34,593 nt of DNA from an uncultured Myxococcales bacterium (GTDB lineage: Bacteria; Myxococcota_A; UBA9042): positions 1 through 34,593 of the forward strand of contig CAINLT010000037.1 in the NCBI GenBank assembly GCA_903850505.1. Direction: 5' to 3'. The notes beneath the pieces are model-generated. The model did not search any database. It was not told the origin of the DNA and saw nothing but the letters and a program-made list of their open reading frames with translations. Positions 8,389 through 15,867 of this stretch are shown here, piece after piece. Made by a program: the position numbers and the translations under genes. Within the stretch, counting starts at the first letter, position 1; each line of letters begins with the position of its first letter.

Positions 8389-8535
8389 GTGAAGAAAGGT
8401 CTAGGCAATCCCAGCAAAGTCTCCCGTCTCCGCACCCACGGCTTTCGCGCCCGCATGGCCACCAAGAATGGCCGCGCTGTGCTGAACCGTCGCCGCGCCA
8501 AAGGTCGCCTGCGCATGTCGGTCTCGACGAAGTGA
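8389..8535 (+). CDS. rpmH: 50S ribosomal protein bL34
   Basis: A 48-residue, strongly basic protein starting with GTG, preceded by GAGGA seven bases upstream; an in-frame TGA at 8371 excludes a longer form. The core [20 protein letters not shown] followed by [10 protein letters not shown] is unmistakable bL34, which packs against 23S rRNA in the large subunit. The N-terminus is odd: most bL34 proteins begin KRT(F/Y)QPS, whereas here it is KKGLGNPS, so the family's Thr-aromatic-Gln signature is missing and the protein is slightly long. Its stop overlaps the rnpA GTG start as GTGA, implying translational coupling. It heads the rpmH-rnpA-yidD-yidC-khpB operon. Confidence 0.95.
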   Translation: MKKGLGNPSKVSRLRTHGFRARMATKNGRAVLNRRRAKGRLRMSVSTK

Positions 8536-8951
8536 TCGCGCCGTTGCCGCCGCCGGTTGCGCCGAATCTCTCGGCGCCGGATGGCGAAACACCGGCACCG
8601 CACGGGTCGTTTCGTCGCCACAACCGGCTGCAGCACAAGCTCGACTTCGACACGGTATTTCAGCGCGGGCGGCGGGCCCAAGGCCGCCATTTCAACCTGA
8701 TCGCGTGTTTGGTTCGGGATCCCGACGCTCAGCCGCGTTTGGGTCTGGCCGTCGCCAAGGGCGCCGGTCATTCGCCTGCCCGGGCGCGCTTGCGGCGCCT
8801 GACGCGTGAAGCGTTCCGGGCGCTCCGGCCCGCCCTGCAGCGCCCGGTCGACCTGGTGGTCAGCGCGCGGCAGCCGTGGCCCAATGCGCAACTGGCCGAT
8901 GTCGTTGAGGAATTGTTGTTCCTCAGCAAGAAACTGCGCCTGATCGCCTGA
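8532..8951 (+). CDS. rnpA: Ribonuclease P protein component (divergent)
   Basis: A 139-residue basic protein in the invariant rnpA position between rpmH and yidD. It supports the RNase P ribozyme in trimming tRNA 5' leaders. Recognisable are the N-terminal [20 protein letters not shown] segment, the core strand PRLGLAVAK and the helix [11 protein letters not shown]. The normally conserved RNR-x-KR motif reads RARLRR here: the central Asn is Ala and Lys is Arg. About 26 residues precede the conserved part. The GTG start overlaps the rpmH stop (GTGA) without its own Shine-Dalgarno, so translation is probably coupled; an internal start cannot be excluded. Assignment rests on synteny plus partial motif conservation. 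Confidence 0.85.
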   Translation: MIAPLPPPVAPNLSAPDGETPAPHGSFRRHNRLQHKLDFDTVFQRGRRAQGRHFNLIACLVRDPDAQPRLGLAVAKGAGHSPARARLRRLTREAFRALRPALQRPVDLVVSARQPWPNAQLADVVEELLFLSKKLRLIA

Positions 8952-8966
8952 ACGGAGTCGGCCACC

Positions 8967-9359
8967 TTGACGACCGCGCCTCTCTCGACACCGTCTGATT
9001 CGCGTGTGGGTCGCCTCGACTACTGGCTGGCCTTGGCGTTTTTGGCCGTGATTCGCCTCTACCAGCGCACGCTGTCGCGCCTCCTGCCGCCCGCCTGCCG
9101 GTTTGAGCCGAGCTGTTCGCACTACGCCGCCGCCGCCCTCCAGCAACATCGCCTGCCGCGTGCGCTTGCGCTCACGACGTGGCGGCTCCTGCGCTGCCAG
9201 CCCCTGTGCGCTGGCGGCTGCGATCCGGTCCCGCCGGGTCGCTGGAATGGCCGCTGGCTCGCCGTATCGCCGCCGCACGAATCGTCCCACGTCACCGCTT
9301 TGGCGGGCGTCCATTCCCCGTCCATCGCCATCAGTTCGCACTGTGAGACTCCGCAATGA
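8967..9359 (+). CDS. yidD: Membrane protein insertion efficiency factor YidD
   Basis: A 130-residue member of the YidD (DUF37) family, which assists insertion of membrane proteins by YidC/Sec at the inner membrane. The diagnostic segments are all present: IRLYQRTLSRLLPP, CRFEPSCSHYAAAAL, and LLRCQPLCAGGCDPVPPG, including the conserved Cys residues. An N-terminal amphipathic/hydrophobic helix (YWLALAFLAVIRLYQ) matches the membrane-peripheral helix of the family. Start codon is TTG 8967 with CGGAG about ten bases upstream; GTG 9006 is a possible alternative. The C-terminal 35 residues after the DPVP motif are low in similarity. The stop overlaps the yidC ATG (ATGA). Confidence 0.92.
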   Translation: MTTAPLSTPSDSRVGRLDYWLALAFLAVIRLYQRTLSRLLPPACRFEPSCSHYAAAALQQHRLPRALALTTWRLLRCQPLCAGGCDPVPPGRWNGRWLAVSPPHESSHVTALAGVHSPSIAISSHCETPQ

Positions 9360-11188
9360 CTGCCATCCGATCCATTTTCCTGATGTTGTTCGCGTCGTTG
9401 GCGATCTTGCCGGCAAAAACGGCGCACGCCGATCTGTCCGCTGCCGCCACGCCGACCACAGCCGCTGTCAAGCCGTTCGTGGCCACGCCGGCTGGACCGT
9501 GTCGTCCCGGCACGCCGGGCGTGAAGCTGAGCAGCGGGGAGGCGATCTGGACCCTGTCGCCGTGCTCCGGTGCGCTCGAGTCGATCCACCTGACCGCCGC
9601 GCAATTCCGCGTTGCCGCGCGGGCGGAACCGACCGGTCTGCCGGCATGGGCGCGGGGCAAGTACGCGGCCGGTCAGCTCGATTTGGTGCCGACCTGGGAT
9701 GCGCCGTGGGATCCCTACCAGGACACGATCGTCCAGGCGCTCGTCGGTGGCCAGACGTCCGTGAAGATCCAGCGCAAGGAAGGCGCGGCGACGACGGTCC
9801 AGACCGTGCCGAGCATGCAGGCGCTGCAAAAAGCCGAGCCGCAGTGGACGGTGCTGCGTCAGGATGCGACGCAAGTGGCGATGATCTGGCCGGATCCGCA
9901 GAAAGTGTCCGCGCCGCTCTACCTCGTCAAGACGTGGAAGCCGGCGGGCAAGAGCGCTTCCGGTGCGGCGCAGCCGTTGTCGCTGGACGTTGAAGTGGCG
10001 GTGTGGAACGTCAGCGGCCAGCCCGTGCAGTTGACGCTGCAGTCGCAGGTCAGCAGCTTTCAGGATCCGACCGCGGGTTCAGGCGGCTTGATGGGCATGT
10101 TCTCGGCGCCGCCCGACAACAAGGGCGCGGGCTTGTGGCAGGACGGCGCGCTTGTGCATCAGGATCTGGCCGGCTTGAGCAAGGCGGATGCGCCGGATCG
10201 CCAGCGCACGGGCAAGCCCGACTGGTTCGGCGTCGATTCGCGCTACTTCCTGCTGGCGACGATTCCGCAGAACGGCTACGACACCAAGTCCACGACGATG
10301 CTGGTGCCGCGCGGGTCCGGTGGCGTGCAGGCGCAGCTGACGACGAGCGCGACGACGATTCCGGCCGCGACGTGCATGCCCAGCTGGTACCAGAAGACCT
10401 GGGGCGGCGTGGCGTGCGCGGACGACAAGGGCGCGGGCAAGATCTGGGGCTACCAGACGTACGCGGGGCCCAAGCAGCTCGATGCGCTGAAGAACGTCGG
10501 CCACGATCTGGTCGGCAGCGTCGAGTTTGGCTGGTTCACGGTCATCGCCAAGCCGATGATCTGGGTCCTGCGCTGGGCCTATGACATGACAGGCCTGTGG
10601 CCGCTGGCGATCCTCATCCTGACGCTGCTCGTCAAGGTGCTGTTGTGGCCGGTGACGGCGCGCAGCATGAAGTCGATGAAGAAGATGCAGCAGCTCAAGC
10701 CGGAGCTGGACAAGGTGCGCACGGAGCTGGAGGCGAAGGCCAAGAAGCTCGGGCAGGACAAGGCGGATCCGCAGGAGCTCAACCGCGCGACCTTTGACCT
10801 GTACAAGAAGCACGACGTCAATCCGCTGGGCGGCTGCCTGCCGATGCTGCTGCAGATGCCGGTCTACATCGCGCTGTACCGCACGATCAACAGCTCCGTG
10901 GAACTGTTCAATCAGCCGCTGTTCGGCTGGGTGACGGACCTGACCGCGAAGGATCCGTACTACGTGCTGCCGTTGGTGCTTGGCGGCGTGATGTTTGCCC
11001 AGCAGAAGCTGACGCCGCAGGCCGGCGGCGACCCGACGCAGCAGAAGATGATGCTGTATTTCATGCCGATTCTGTTCACCGCGATGATGCTGCAGTTGCC
11101 TTCTGGCCTGACCCTGTACATTCTGGCCAATACGGTGCTGAGCGTGTTGCAGACCTTGTACGTCAATCGTTCCGTCAAAGGTTCGTAA
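9356..11188 (+). CDS. yidC: Membrane protein insertase YidC
   Basis: A 610-residue inner-membrane insertase. After an N-terminal hydrophobic segment comes a large periplasmic domain (about residues 27-395) and the C-terminal Oxa1-like core: FGWFTVIAKPMIWVLRW, TLLVKVLLWPVTARSM, a cytoplasmic charged hairpin (MKKMQQLKPELDKV), NPLGGCLPMLLQMPVYIALY and LPSGLTLYILANT. Two oddities: the groove Arg conserved in YidC/Oxa1 (E. coli R366) aligns with Lys 427, and the N-terminus (SLAILPAKTAHAD) looks like a cleavable signal peptide with an AHA site rather than the usual uncleaved TM1. Its ATG overlaps the yidD stop. The partner khpB follows 14 bases later with its own Shine-Dalgarno. Confidence 0.95.
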   Translation: MTAIRSIFLMLFASLAILPAKTAHADLSAAATPTTAAVKPFVATPAGPCRPGTPGVKLSSGEAIWTLSPCSGALESIHLTAAQFRVAARAEPTGLPAWARGKYAAGQLDLVPTWDAPWDPYQDTIVQALVGGQTSVKIQRKEGAATTVQTVPSMQALQKAEPQWTVLRQDATQVAMIWPDPQKVSAPLYLVKTWKPAGKSASGAAQPLSLDVEVAVWNVSGQPVQLTLQSQVSSFQDPTAGSGGLMGMFSAPPDNKGAGLWQDGALVHQDLAGLSKADAPDRQRTGKPDWFGVDSRYFLLATIPQNGYDTKSTTMLVPRGSGGVQAQLTTSATTIPAATCMPSWYQKTWGGVACADDKGAGKIWGYQTYAGPKQLDALKNVGHDLVGSVEFGWFTVIAKPMIWVLRWAYDMTGLWPLAILILTLLVKVLLWPVTARSMKSMKKMQQLKPELDKVRTELEAKAKKLGQDKADPQELNRATFDLYKKHDVNPLGGCLPMLLQMPVYIALYRTINSSVELFNQPLFGWVTDLTAKDPYYVLPLVLGGVMFAQQKLTPQAGGDPTQQKMMLYFMPILFTAMMLQLPSGLTLYILANTVLSVLQTLYVNRSVKGS

Positions 11189-11202
11189 AGAAAGAGGAAA
11201 TC

Positions 11203-11844
11203 ATGTCTGAGCAGGAACTGATTGCGACCGAAGCCCCCGCTGCGGCTGAAGACGATGCGTCCGAGGAAAGCAGCGCGCCCAAGCAACACGTGTCGCTGAC
11301 CGAGAAGGTCGCGATCGCGCAAGAGACGGCGCAGCGGCTGTTTGAGCTGCTCGGCGCCAAGATGCCGACGGTTGAATGCCGCGCGGACGAGGACCAGGTC
11401 ATCGTCCAGCTCTCCGATCTCGACCCGGCGCTGCAGCCGCAGGGCGACACGCGGGTGCTGGAGTCGATGCAGTTCATCCTCAACAAGGCGATCAACCGCT
11501 TTTCGATGGACCGCACGCGCCTGTCGCTGGACACAGACGGTTTCCGCCGTCGCCGGCCGGAAGGTCTGGACAAGGTCGCGGCGGCGCTGGCGGAGAAGAG
11601 CAAGCTGCTGGGCAAGTCGCTGGCGATCGGTCCGCTGGGTCAGGGCGATCTGCGGTTCCTGACGGCGCAGTTGTCGCGCACGCCGGGTCTGGCGCTTGTG
11701 CATCACGGTGCGCCGGAGCGCCGCCGGTTGGTCATCGCGCCCAAGTCGTTGCTGGCGGATGCGCCGCGCGAACAGGACAATGGCGGTGAGGAAGCGCGCG
11801 GTGAGGGTGGTGGCGGCCATCGCCGTCGGCGTCGTCGCCGCTAA
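11203..11844 (+). CDS. khpB: KhpB/Jag-like RNA-binding protein with degenerate KH and R3H motifs
   Basis: A 213-residue protein in the standard khpB (jag, SpoIIIJ-associated) slot after yidC, with AGAGGA upstream of ATG 11203. The overall KH-R3H layout is visible: LESMQFILNKAINRF corresponds to the KH helix and LSLDTDGFRRRRPEGLDKVA opens the R3H part. The functional motifs are degenerate, however. No GxxG loop precedes the KH helix (LQPQGDTRVLE), and the R3H RxxxH is replaced by LRFLT. The Jag_N domain is missing and replaced by an acidic, low-complexity leader. The C-terminus ends in seven consecutive arginines after a Gly/Glu tract, which could supply RNA affinity instead. Synteny makes the orthology likely; activity is uncertain. 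Confidence 0.8.
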   Translation: MSEQELIATEAPAAAEDDASEESSAPKQHVSLTEKVAIAQETAQRLFELLGAKMPTVECRADEDQVIVQLSDLDPALQPQGDTRVLESMQFILNKAINRFSMDRTRLSLDTDGFRRRRPEGLDKVAAALAEKSKLLGKSLAIGPLGQGDLRFLTAQLSRTPGLALVHHGAPERRRLVIAPKSLLADAPREQDNGGEEARGEGGGGHRRRRRRR

Positions 11845-11929
11845 GCGAGCCGCCAAGTCCGGCGATCAATCGCTGTGTGGTGGCGGGCACGTCCGGGCTG
11901 TCAGTCGGGTCGCCAAACGCGCGTCCCGG

Positions 11930-11948
11930 GGCCCACGCGGTGGGGGCC
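11930..11948. terminator. Possible bidirectional hairpin between convergent khpB and lipoprotein gene
   Basis: GGCCCAC at 11930-11936 can pair with GTGGGGGCC at 11940-11948 (one or two bulged G) across a three-base loop. It lies between two converging genes. There is no T-tract on either side, so intrinsic termination is unproven. Confidence 0.35.
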
Positions 11949-11957
11949 AGCCTCGCC

Positions 11958-12476
11958 CTACTTCTTCAGCTCGCCCAGGTACGCGGACAGGTCGTTGACC
12001 AGGCCGCTCATCGACTTGCCGAACTTCTGGTCGTCTTCGCCCCACTGGACGATCGCCTGTTCGCGCTCATCTTCCTTGGCTGACTTCAGGCGGTCCACGA
12101 GCTTCTTGGTGCTCTCCGCATAGCGGCTCAGCGTCGTCTGCAGCCCTTGATGGATGTCGCCGAGCTTGCCATTGGGCACTTTCTCAGCGCTGGCGGCCTT
12201 GTTCAGCTCTTCAATCCGCGGCAGCAGGCTGTCGCGAAACAGCGGCAGCATCTGCTCCGGGTCGCTGACCTGGTACAAATCCTCGCGCGCCTTGTTCATC
12301 CCGGTCAGCGCAGGCTTGGCACCCTCCAGGAACAGCTTATACTGCCGCACGTCGTCGAACTCGTGGCTGCCACAGGCCGCCAGCGTGAGCAGGCCGACCG
12401 TCAGCAACGCCATCAGGCTGCGATGGACGAACCGGAAGTGCGTCGATCGATCGGTCGAAAAAGAGCGATTTTGCAT
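11958..12476 (-). CDS. Small predicted lipoprotein, helical, function unknown
   Basis: A 172-residue protein with a lipoprotein signal: a polar, basic n-region, hydrophobic LMALLTVGLLTLAAC, and lipobox LAAC followed by GS. The mature part is almost entirely predicted alpha-helix, rich in Lys, Glu, Asp and Leu with heptad-like spacing (for example RDSLLPRIEELNKAASAEK and TTLSRYAESTKKLVDRLK), and without cysteines. I do not recognise a family. The start at ATG 12476 is preferred because it places the signal at the N-terminus; an ATG at 12500 gives eight more residues, and neither has a strong Shine-Dalgarno. Transcription converges on khpB and diverges from the VOC gene. It is probably anchored to a membrane on the periplasmic side; Ser at +3 with Gly at +2 gives no Asp+2 retention signal. 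Confidence 0.75.
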   Translation of the reverse strand: MQNRSFSTDRSTHFRFVHRSLMALLTVGLLTLAACGSHEFDDVRQYKLFLEGAKPALTGMNKAREDLYQVSDPEQMLPLFRDSLLPRIEELNKAASAEKVPNGKLGDIHQGLQTTLSRYAESTKKLVDRLKSAKEDEREQAIVQWGEDDQKFGKSMSGLVNDLSAYLGELKK

Positions 12477-12636
12477 GTTCTCATCCGCGCGGACTTGCAT
12501 TGGCGCCCGCCCAAGGTCCAAGGTACGCCCAAGGTCCCAGTTACCTTAGCCCAGCACCGCTGCCGTGTCGAGCCAGCTCGCCGTTTCCCCCTTCGCATTT
12601 TGCCCGCCGCCCGGGCGCCCTCCGAGGAGATTTTCA

Positions 12637-13056
12637 ATGGCCGTCCCGCCGATTTCGCCTTTTGGCATCCACCACATGGCCGTCCAGTGCTTTGACCTAC
12701 CGGCGATGGCGCACTTCTACGAGAAAGTCCTGCGCCTGCGCGTTGAACGGCGCTGGCCCGCCGACGACGGCAGCGATCGTTCCGTTTGGCTGCGATCGGG
12801 CAATTCCGTCATCGCGTTGGAGCGCTGCGCGCTGACGCCGGCTCCCGACGAATGGCAGTCCGACGAACCGGGATTGCACCTGCTCGCGCTGGAAATCGCC
12901 TGGCAAAACCGCGATACGTGGCTGAAATGGCTGGCACATCAGGAAGTTCCGGTGGTGTTCGAGTCGGCCTGGACGATCTACGTCCACGACCCGGAGGGCA
13001 ACCGCATCGGCCTCTCGCATTTCCCGTTCACCGCCGACGGCCAGCGCACCGCGTAG
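12637..13056 (+). CDS. VOC superfamily (glyoxalase/bleomycin-resistance-like) protein
   Basis: A 139-residue single-module protein of the vicinal oxygen chelate fold. The first beta-alpha-beta unit opens with GIHHMAVQCFDLPAMAHFYE, and the second closes with VHDPEGNRIGLSHF, the usual DPxGN turn. Candidate metal ligands are the His of IHHMAV and the Glu of LLALEIAW; the final ligand Glu normally found in NxIEL is Gly here (NRIGL), so metal binding may be altered. ATG 12637 is chosen because GAGGAGA lies six bases upstream; an upstream in-frame extension is Pro/Arg-rich and unlike the family. Substrate cannot be deduced; it sits alone between a divergent lipoprotein gene and the pseudokinase promoter. 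Confidence 0.85.
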   Translation: MAVPPISPFGIHHMAVQCFDLPAMAHFYEKVLRLRVERRWPADDGSDRSVWLRSGNSVIALERCALTPAPDEWQSDEPGLHLLALEIAWQNRDTWLKWLAHQEVPVVFESAWTIYVHDPEGNRIGLSHFPFTADGQRTA

Positions 13057-13075
13057 CCAAGAACTGGGCGATTGC

Positions 13076-13105
13076 TTGCCGTTTCTTGCAACGCCCCCCT
13101 ATGAT
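13076..13105 (+). promoter_or_regulatory. Candidate sigma-70 promoter of the pseudokinase gene
   Basis: TTGCCG at 13076-13081 and TATGAT at 13100-13105 are separated by 18 bases, a good housekeeping-type arrangement. The coding start follows 57 bases after the -10. It lies in the 105-base gap after the VOC gene. Confidence 0.5.
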
Positions 13106-13106
13106 A

Positions 13107-13133
13107 CCGTGCCCGAGCCACTGTCTGGCACGG
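13107..13133 (+). promoter_or_regulatory. Perfect inverted repeat in the leader of the pseudokinase gene
   Basis: CCGTGCC (13107-13113) and GGCACGG (13127-13133) are perfect complements separated by 13 bases. The repeat begins two bases after the candidate -10 and so overlaps the expected transcription start. It could be a dimeric repressor operator or a leader stem-loop; it ends 28 bases before ATG 13162, clear of the GGAGG at 13148-13152. Confidence 0.4.
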
Positions 13134-13161
13134 AAACAGTTGCTTCTGGAGGACCTGTCGC

Positions 13162-15867
13162 ATGACAGATCAGCGGATTGCCCAGCGTTTCAGCGTGCAT
13201 GCTACTCTCGAGGAGAGCAAGCTCGGAACCCTGTTTTGGACTACCGACGAAGAGCGCGGCGCGCCAGCGTTGCTGCTGCTGCTGGCGCCGGCCGCGCACT
13301 CGGACGATGCGACGCTGCAGGCGATTGTTGCCGACCAGCTGACCGCGCCGCATGTGTTGGCGACCTACGCTTTTGGCCGCACGGACGAGGGCGCTTGGCT
13401 GGCCACGGATGCGCCTGCGCTGACCGCCGAAGCCGCGACCTTGGAAGCGGTGCTGAAGCGCCGCGACCGCCTGGAACTCGCGCAGATCCTGCGGCTGGCT
13501 GTGGCGCTTGCGCGCGGCGTGGAAACGCTGGGCGCGGCCGGCAAACAGCATTTGGACATCCAGCCCAATCGCGTGTGGCTCGACACGGGCGCGCTGACGA
13601 CGGGCGCGCCGCAGCTGTTCGGCATCGGCTGGTGGCGGTTGCTGCCGGCCTACAGCACAAGCGCGAGCGCTGAGGCGTTCTACGGCAATCCCGAGTACCT
13701 CGCGGCAGAACTGTGCAAAGGCCAGCCGGCCAGCGCGACGGCGGACGTGTATGGCGCGGCGACGACGCTGTGGGCGATCGCGGCCGGTAAGCCACCGTTC
13801 CCCTCGAATCAGCCGCTGATGGCGCTCAAGCGTCAGGCCGTTGAGAAGCCGCTGCGCCTCGATCTCGTCAAGCCGGCGCTGCAGGGCGTCAAGGATCTGC
13901 AGGCGGTTGTCGCCGAGGCGCTCGACAAGGAACCGGCCAAGCGCCCGTCGCCCGCCGCTTGGCGCGCGTTGGTTGAGGCGCTGGCAGCTCAGAAAGCGGC
14001 CGATGTGCTGCAGCAGTCCAATGCCGCGACGCCTGCGCCGCAAGCCCCAGCGCCGAGCCCTGCGCCGGTCGTGGCCGCTGCGCCAGAGCCGACGATCGCT
14101 GAAGCCCCCGCGCCCGCGCCGCAAACCCCCGTGGATCTCCGCGGGACCATGCAGTTCACCGGGGCCGATGTCGCCGCGGCGCTGGCGGCTGCGGTTGCTT
14201 CAGCTGAAGGTCCGGCCGCTCATGCCCCGATGGACGACGCCGCGGCGTTGGCTTCCTTGCCCGAAGCCTTGGCAGCGGGCGCCGATGACGGCGATGACGA
14301 AGAAGAGGGCGCCGAAAGCGCGGATGGCACGACCCGTCAAGGTCGTCGCCGCCGCGAACGTCGTGAACGCCAGACAGTGGCCGGCATTGGCATCGCGGCT
14401 GCGCTTGCGGAAGCCAACCTCGCCGACCAGAAGTCGGGTGGCCCGGGCCTGGCTGGCCTGACGCCCAACAGCACGCCGAGCCTGACCGGCATCGCGCGGC
14501 CTGAGAGCGCGCCCACGGCGGTGCCGCCGAGCCCGCTGTCCGCGGTTCCGGCCGCGCCGACCAAGCCAGCACCGCACGGCAAGAAGTCCGACGCCGCGCC
14601 GCCGAAGCGTCCCGATTCGCAGGGCTCGCAGAAGGTCATCGTCAATCAATCGGCCAAGGGCGCGTCCACTGCCGCGGTTGCCCGGACCGGTCGTTCCTTG
14701 ACTGTGCAGCTGGCAGAAGGCGCGTTTTTCGACGAAGACGCGGTCGCGCCCAGCACGGCGGCCGACCTTGGGGACCAGGCTCCGCCGGTTCCGCCCAAGG
14801 AGAAGCTCAACCGCAAGGCGCTCCTCGCGATCGCTGGTTTTGCCGCGCTCATGCTGGGTGTGTCCCTGTGGATGTCCCAGCATTCGCCACTGCCTGATGG
14901 CCCGACCCATCAGGAGACGCCGCCCGCGACCGATGAAGCGGCGCTTGAACCGGCCGCCGATGCCACGACCGCCGTGGCCGCGCCCGCCGTTGAACCGACG
15001 CCCGTTGCGGCCGCGGCGGCGCCGACGCCGACCGCCATTGCGCCCGCGCCGGTTGAGGCAGCGCCCGTCCCCACAGCGCCCGATGCTGGCAACGCCGCTG
15101 ACACCGCTGTCGCGCCGCCGCTGGTGCCGATCGACGCCGCGCATCAGGCTGAAGTGCAGCGCTTGGTTGCGGAAGGCAATTCCGCGCTGATGACCAAGGA
15201 CCCGGTCACGGCGTTGGCCAAGGCGCAGGAAGCCCTCAAGGTCAATGCCGGCCACGCGCCCGCGTTGTTGCTCAAGGAACAGGCGCAGAAGGGCGTGGAC
15301 GCGGCGATCGCCGAAGCGAAGGCTGCGGAAGCGAAGGCTGCCGAAATCAAGGCCGCAGAGGCCGAGGCGGCTGCCAGCAAGGCGGCGACGGACGCGGCGG
15401 CCAAGTCTGCTGCGACCGCGAAGCGCGAACAGAAGGCGCAGAGCAAGCGGGAAGCCCAGAAGGCGGCGGTCAGCCGGGCGCAGGCGCTGAAGGCGGAACG
15501 CCTCGCAGCAGCCAAGGAAGCATCAGCGGCCAAGGCCAGAGCGGCACGGGAACGCGCAGCGGCCAAGAAGGCCGAGAAAGTGGCTCCAGCCAAGAAGTCC
15601 GACAGCGAAGCGCCGGCCAAGAAGAGCGACAAGGAAGCGAGCACGCGCGCATCGCGGCCGGAAGCGCGTCCGGTGGAGAAGCCGGCCGATGACGGCAATT
15701 CCGCGTCGCAGGAAGCCAGCAAGTTTGCCGCGCTGGCGCAGAAGGCCAGCAAGGCCAAGTTGAAGGTCCTGTATCTGCAGAAGGCCGTGAAATTGGACCC
15801 AGCCAACGCGGGTTACAAGTCGCAGCTCAAGGCGGCGGAAGAGCAACTGAAGACGGAAGGACCGTAA
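13162..15867 (+). CDS. Serine/threonine pseudokinase with TM helix and periplasmic coiled-coil/TPR-like region
   Basis: A 901-residue modular protein. Residues about 1-275 resemble an Hanks-type kinase: HLDIQPNRVWL (130-140) sits where HRDLKPxN is expected, FGIGWW (153-158) where DFG lies, and YGNPEYLAAE (174-183) matches the activation-segment APE region, followed by DVYGAATTLWAIAAGKPPF. However, the glycine loop and VAIK lysine are missing (strand reads ALLLLLAP), the DFG Asp is absent and the catalytic-loop Lys and Asn are Gln and Arg. It is most likely a pseudokinase. A Pro/Ala-rich linker (280-545) leads to one TM helix (LLAIAGFAALMLGVSLW, about 553-569). Outside is another Pro/Ala linker, a TPR-like pair, an Ala/Lys/Glu coiled coil with EAKAA repeats, and a final TPR-like unit. 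GGAGG precedes ATG 13162. Confidence 0.8.
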   Translation: MTDQRIAQRFSVHATLEESKLGTLFWTTDEERGAPALLLLLAPAAHSDDATLQAIVADQLTAPHVLATYAFGRTDEGAWLATDAPALTAEAATLEAVLKRRDRLELAQILRLAVALARGVETLGAAGKQHLDIQPNRVWLDTGALTTGAPQLFGIGWWRLLPAYSTSASAEAFYGNPEYLAAELCKGQPASATADVYGAATTLWAIAAGKPPFPSNQPLMALKRQAVEKPLRLDLVKPALQGVKDLQAVVAEALDKEPAKRPSPAAWRALVEALAAQKAADVLQQSNAATPAPQAPAPSPAPVVAAAPEPTIAEAPAPAPQTPVDLRGTMQFTGADVAAALAAAVASAEGPAAHAPMDDAAALASLPEALAAGADDGDDEEEGAESADGTTRQGRRRRERRERQTVAGIGIAAALAEANLADQKSGGPGLAGLTPNSTPSLTGIARPESAPTAVPPSPLSAVPAAPTKPAPHGKKSDAAPPKRPDSQGSQKVIVNQSAKGASTAAVARTGRSLTVQLAEGAFFDEDAVAPSTAADLGDQAPPVPPKEKLNRKALLAIAGFAALMLGVSLWMSQHSPLPDGPTHQETPPATDEAALEPAADATTAVAAPAVEPTPVAAAAAPTPTAIAPAPVEAAPVPTAPDAGNAADTAVAPPLVPIDAAHQAEVQRLVAEGNSALMTKDPVTALAKAQEALKVNAGHAPALLLKEQAQKGVDAAIAEAKAAEAKAAEIKAAEAEAAASKAATDAAAKSAATAKREQKAQSKREAQKAAVSRAQALKAERLAAAKEASAAKARAARERAAAKKAEKVAPAKKSDSEAPAKKSDKEASTRASRPEARPVEKPADDGNSASQEASKFAALAQKASKAKLKVLYLQKAVKLDPANAGYKSQLKAAEEQLKTEGP
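15313..15372 (+). repeat. Four 15-bp imperfect tandem repeats encoding EAKAA-type pentapeptides
   Basis: Units at 15313, 15328, 15343 and 15358 encode EAKAA, EAKAA, EIKAA and EAEAA; the first two differ by one base. They lie in the coiled-coil part of the pseudokinase and suggest local slippage expansion. Confidence 0.8.

Noticed and set aside
13447..13815. Active serine/threonine kinase call for the 13162-15867 product
   Set aside because: Key residues (VAIK Lys, DFG Asp, catalytic-loop Lys and Asn) are not present, so a pseudokinase is the safer description.
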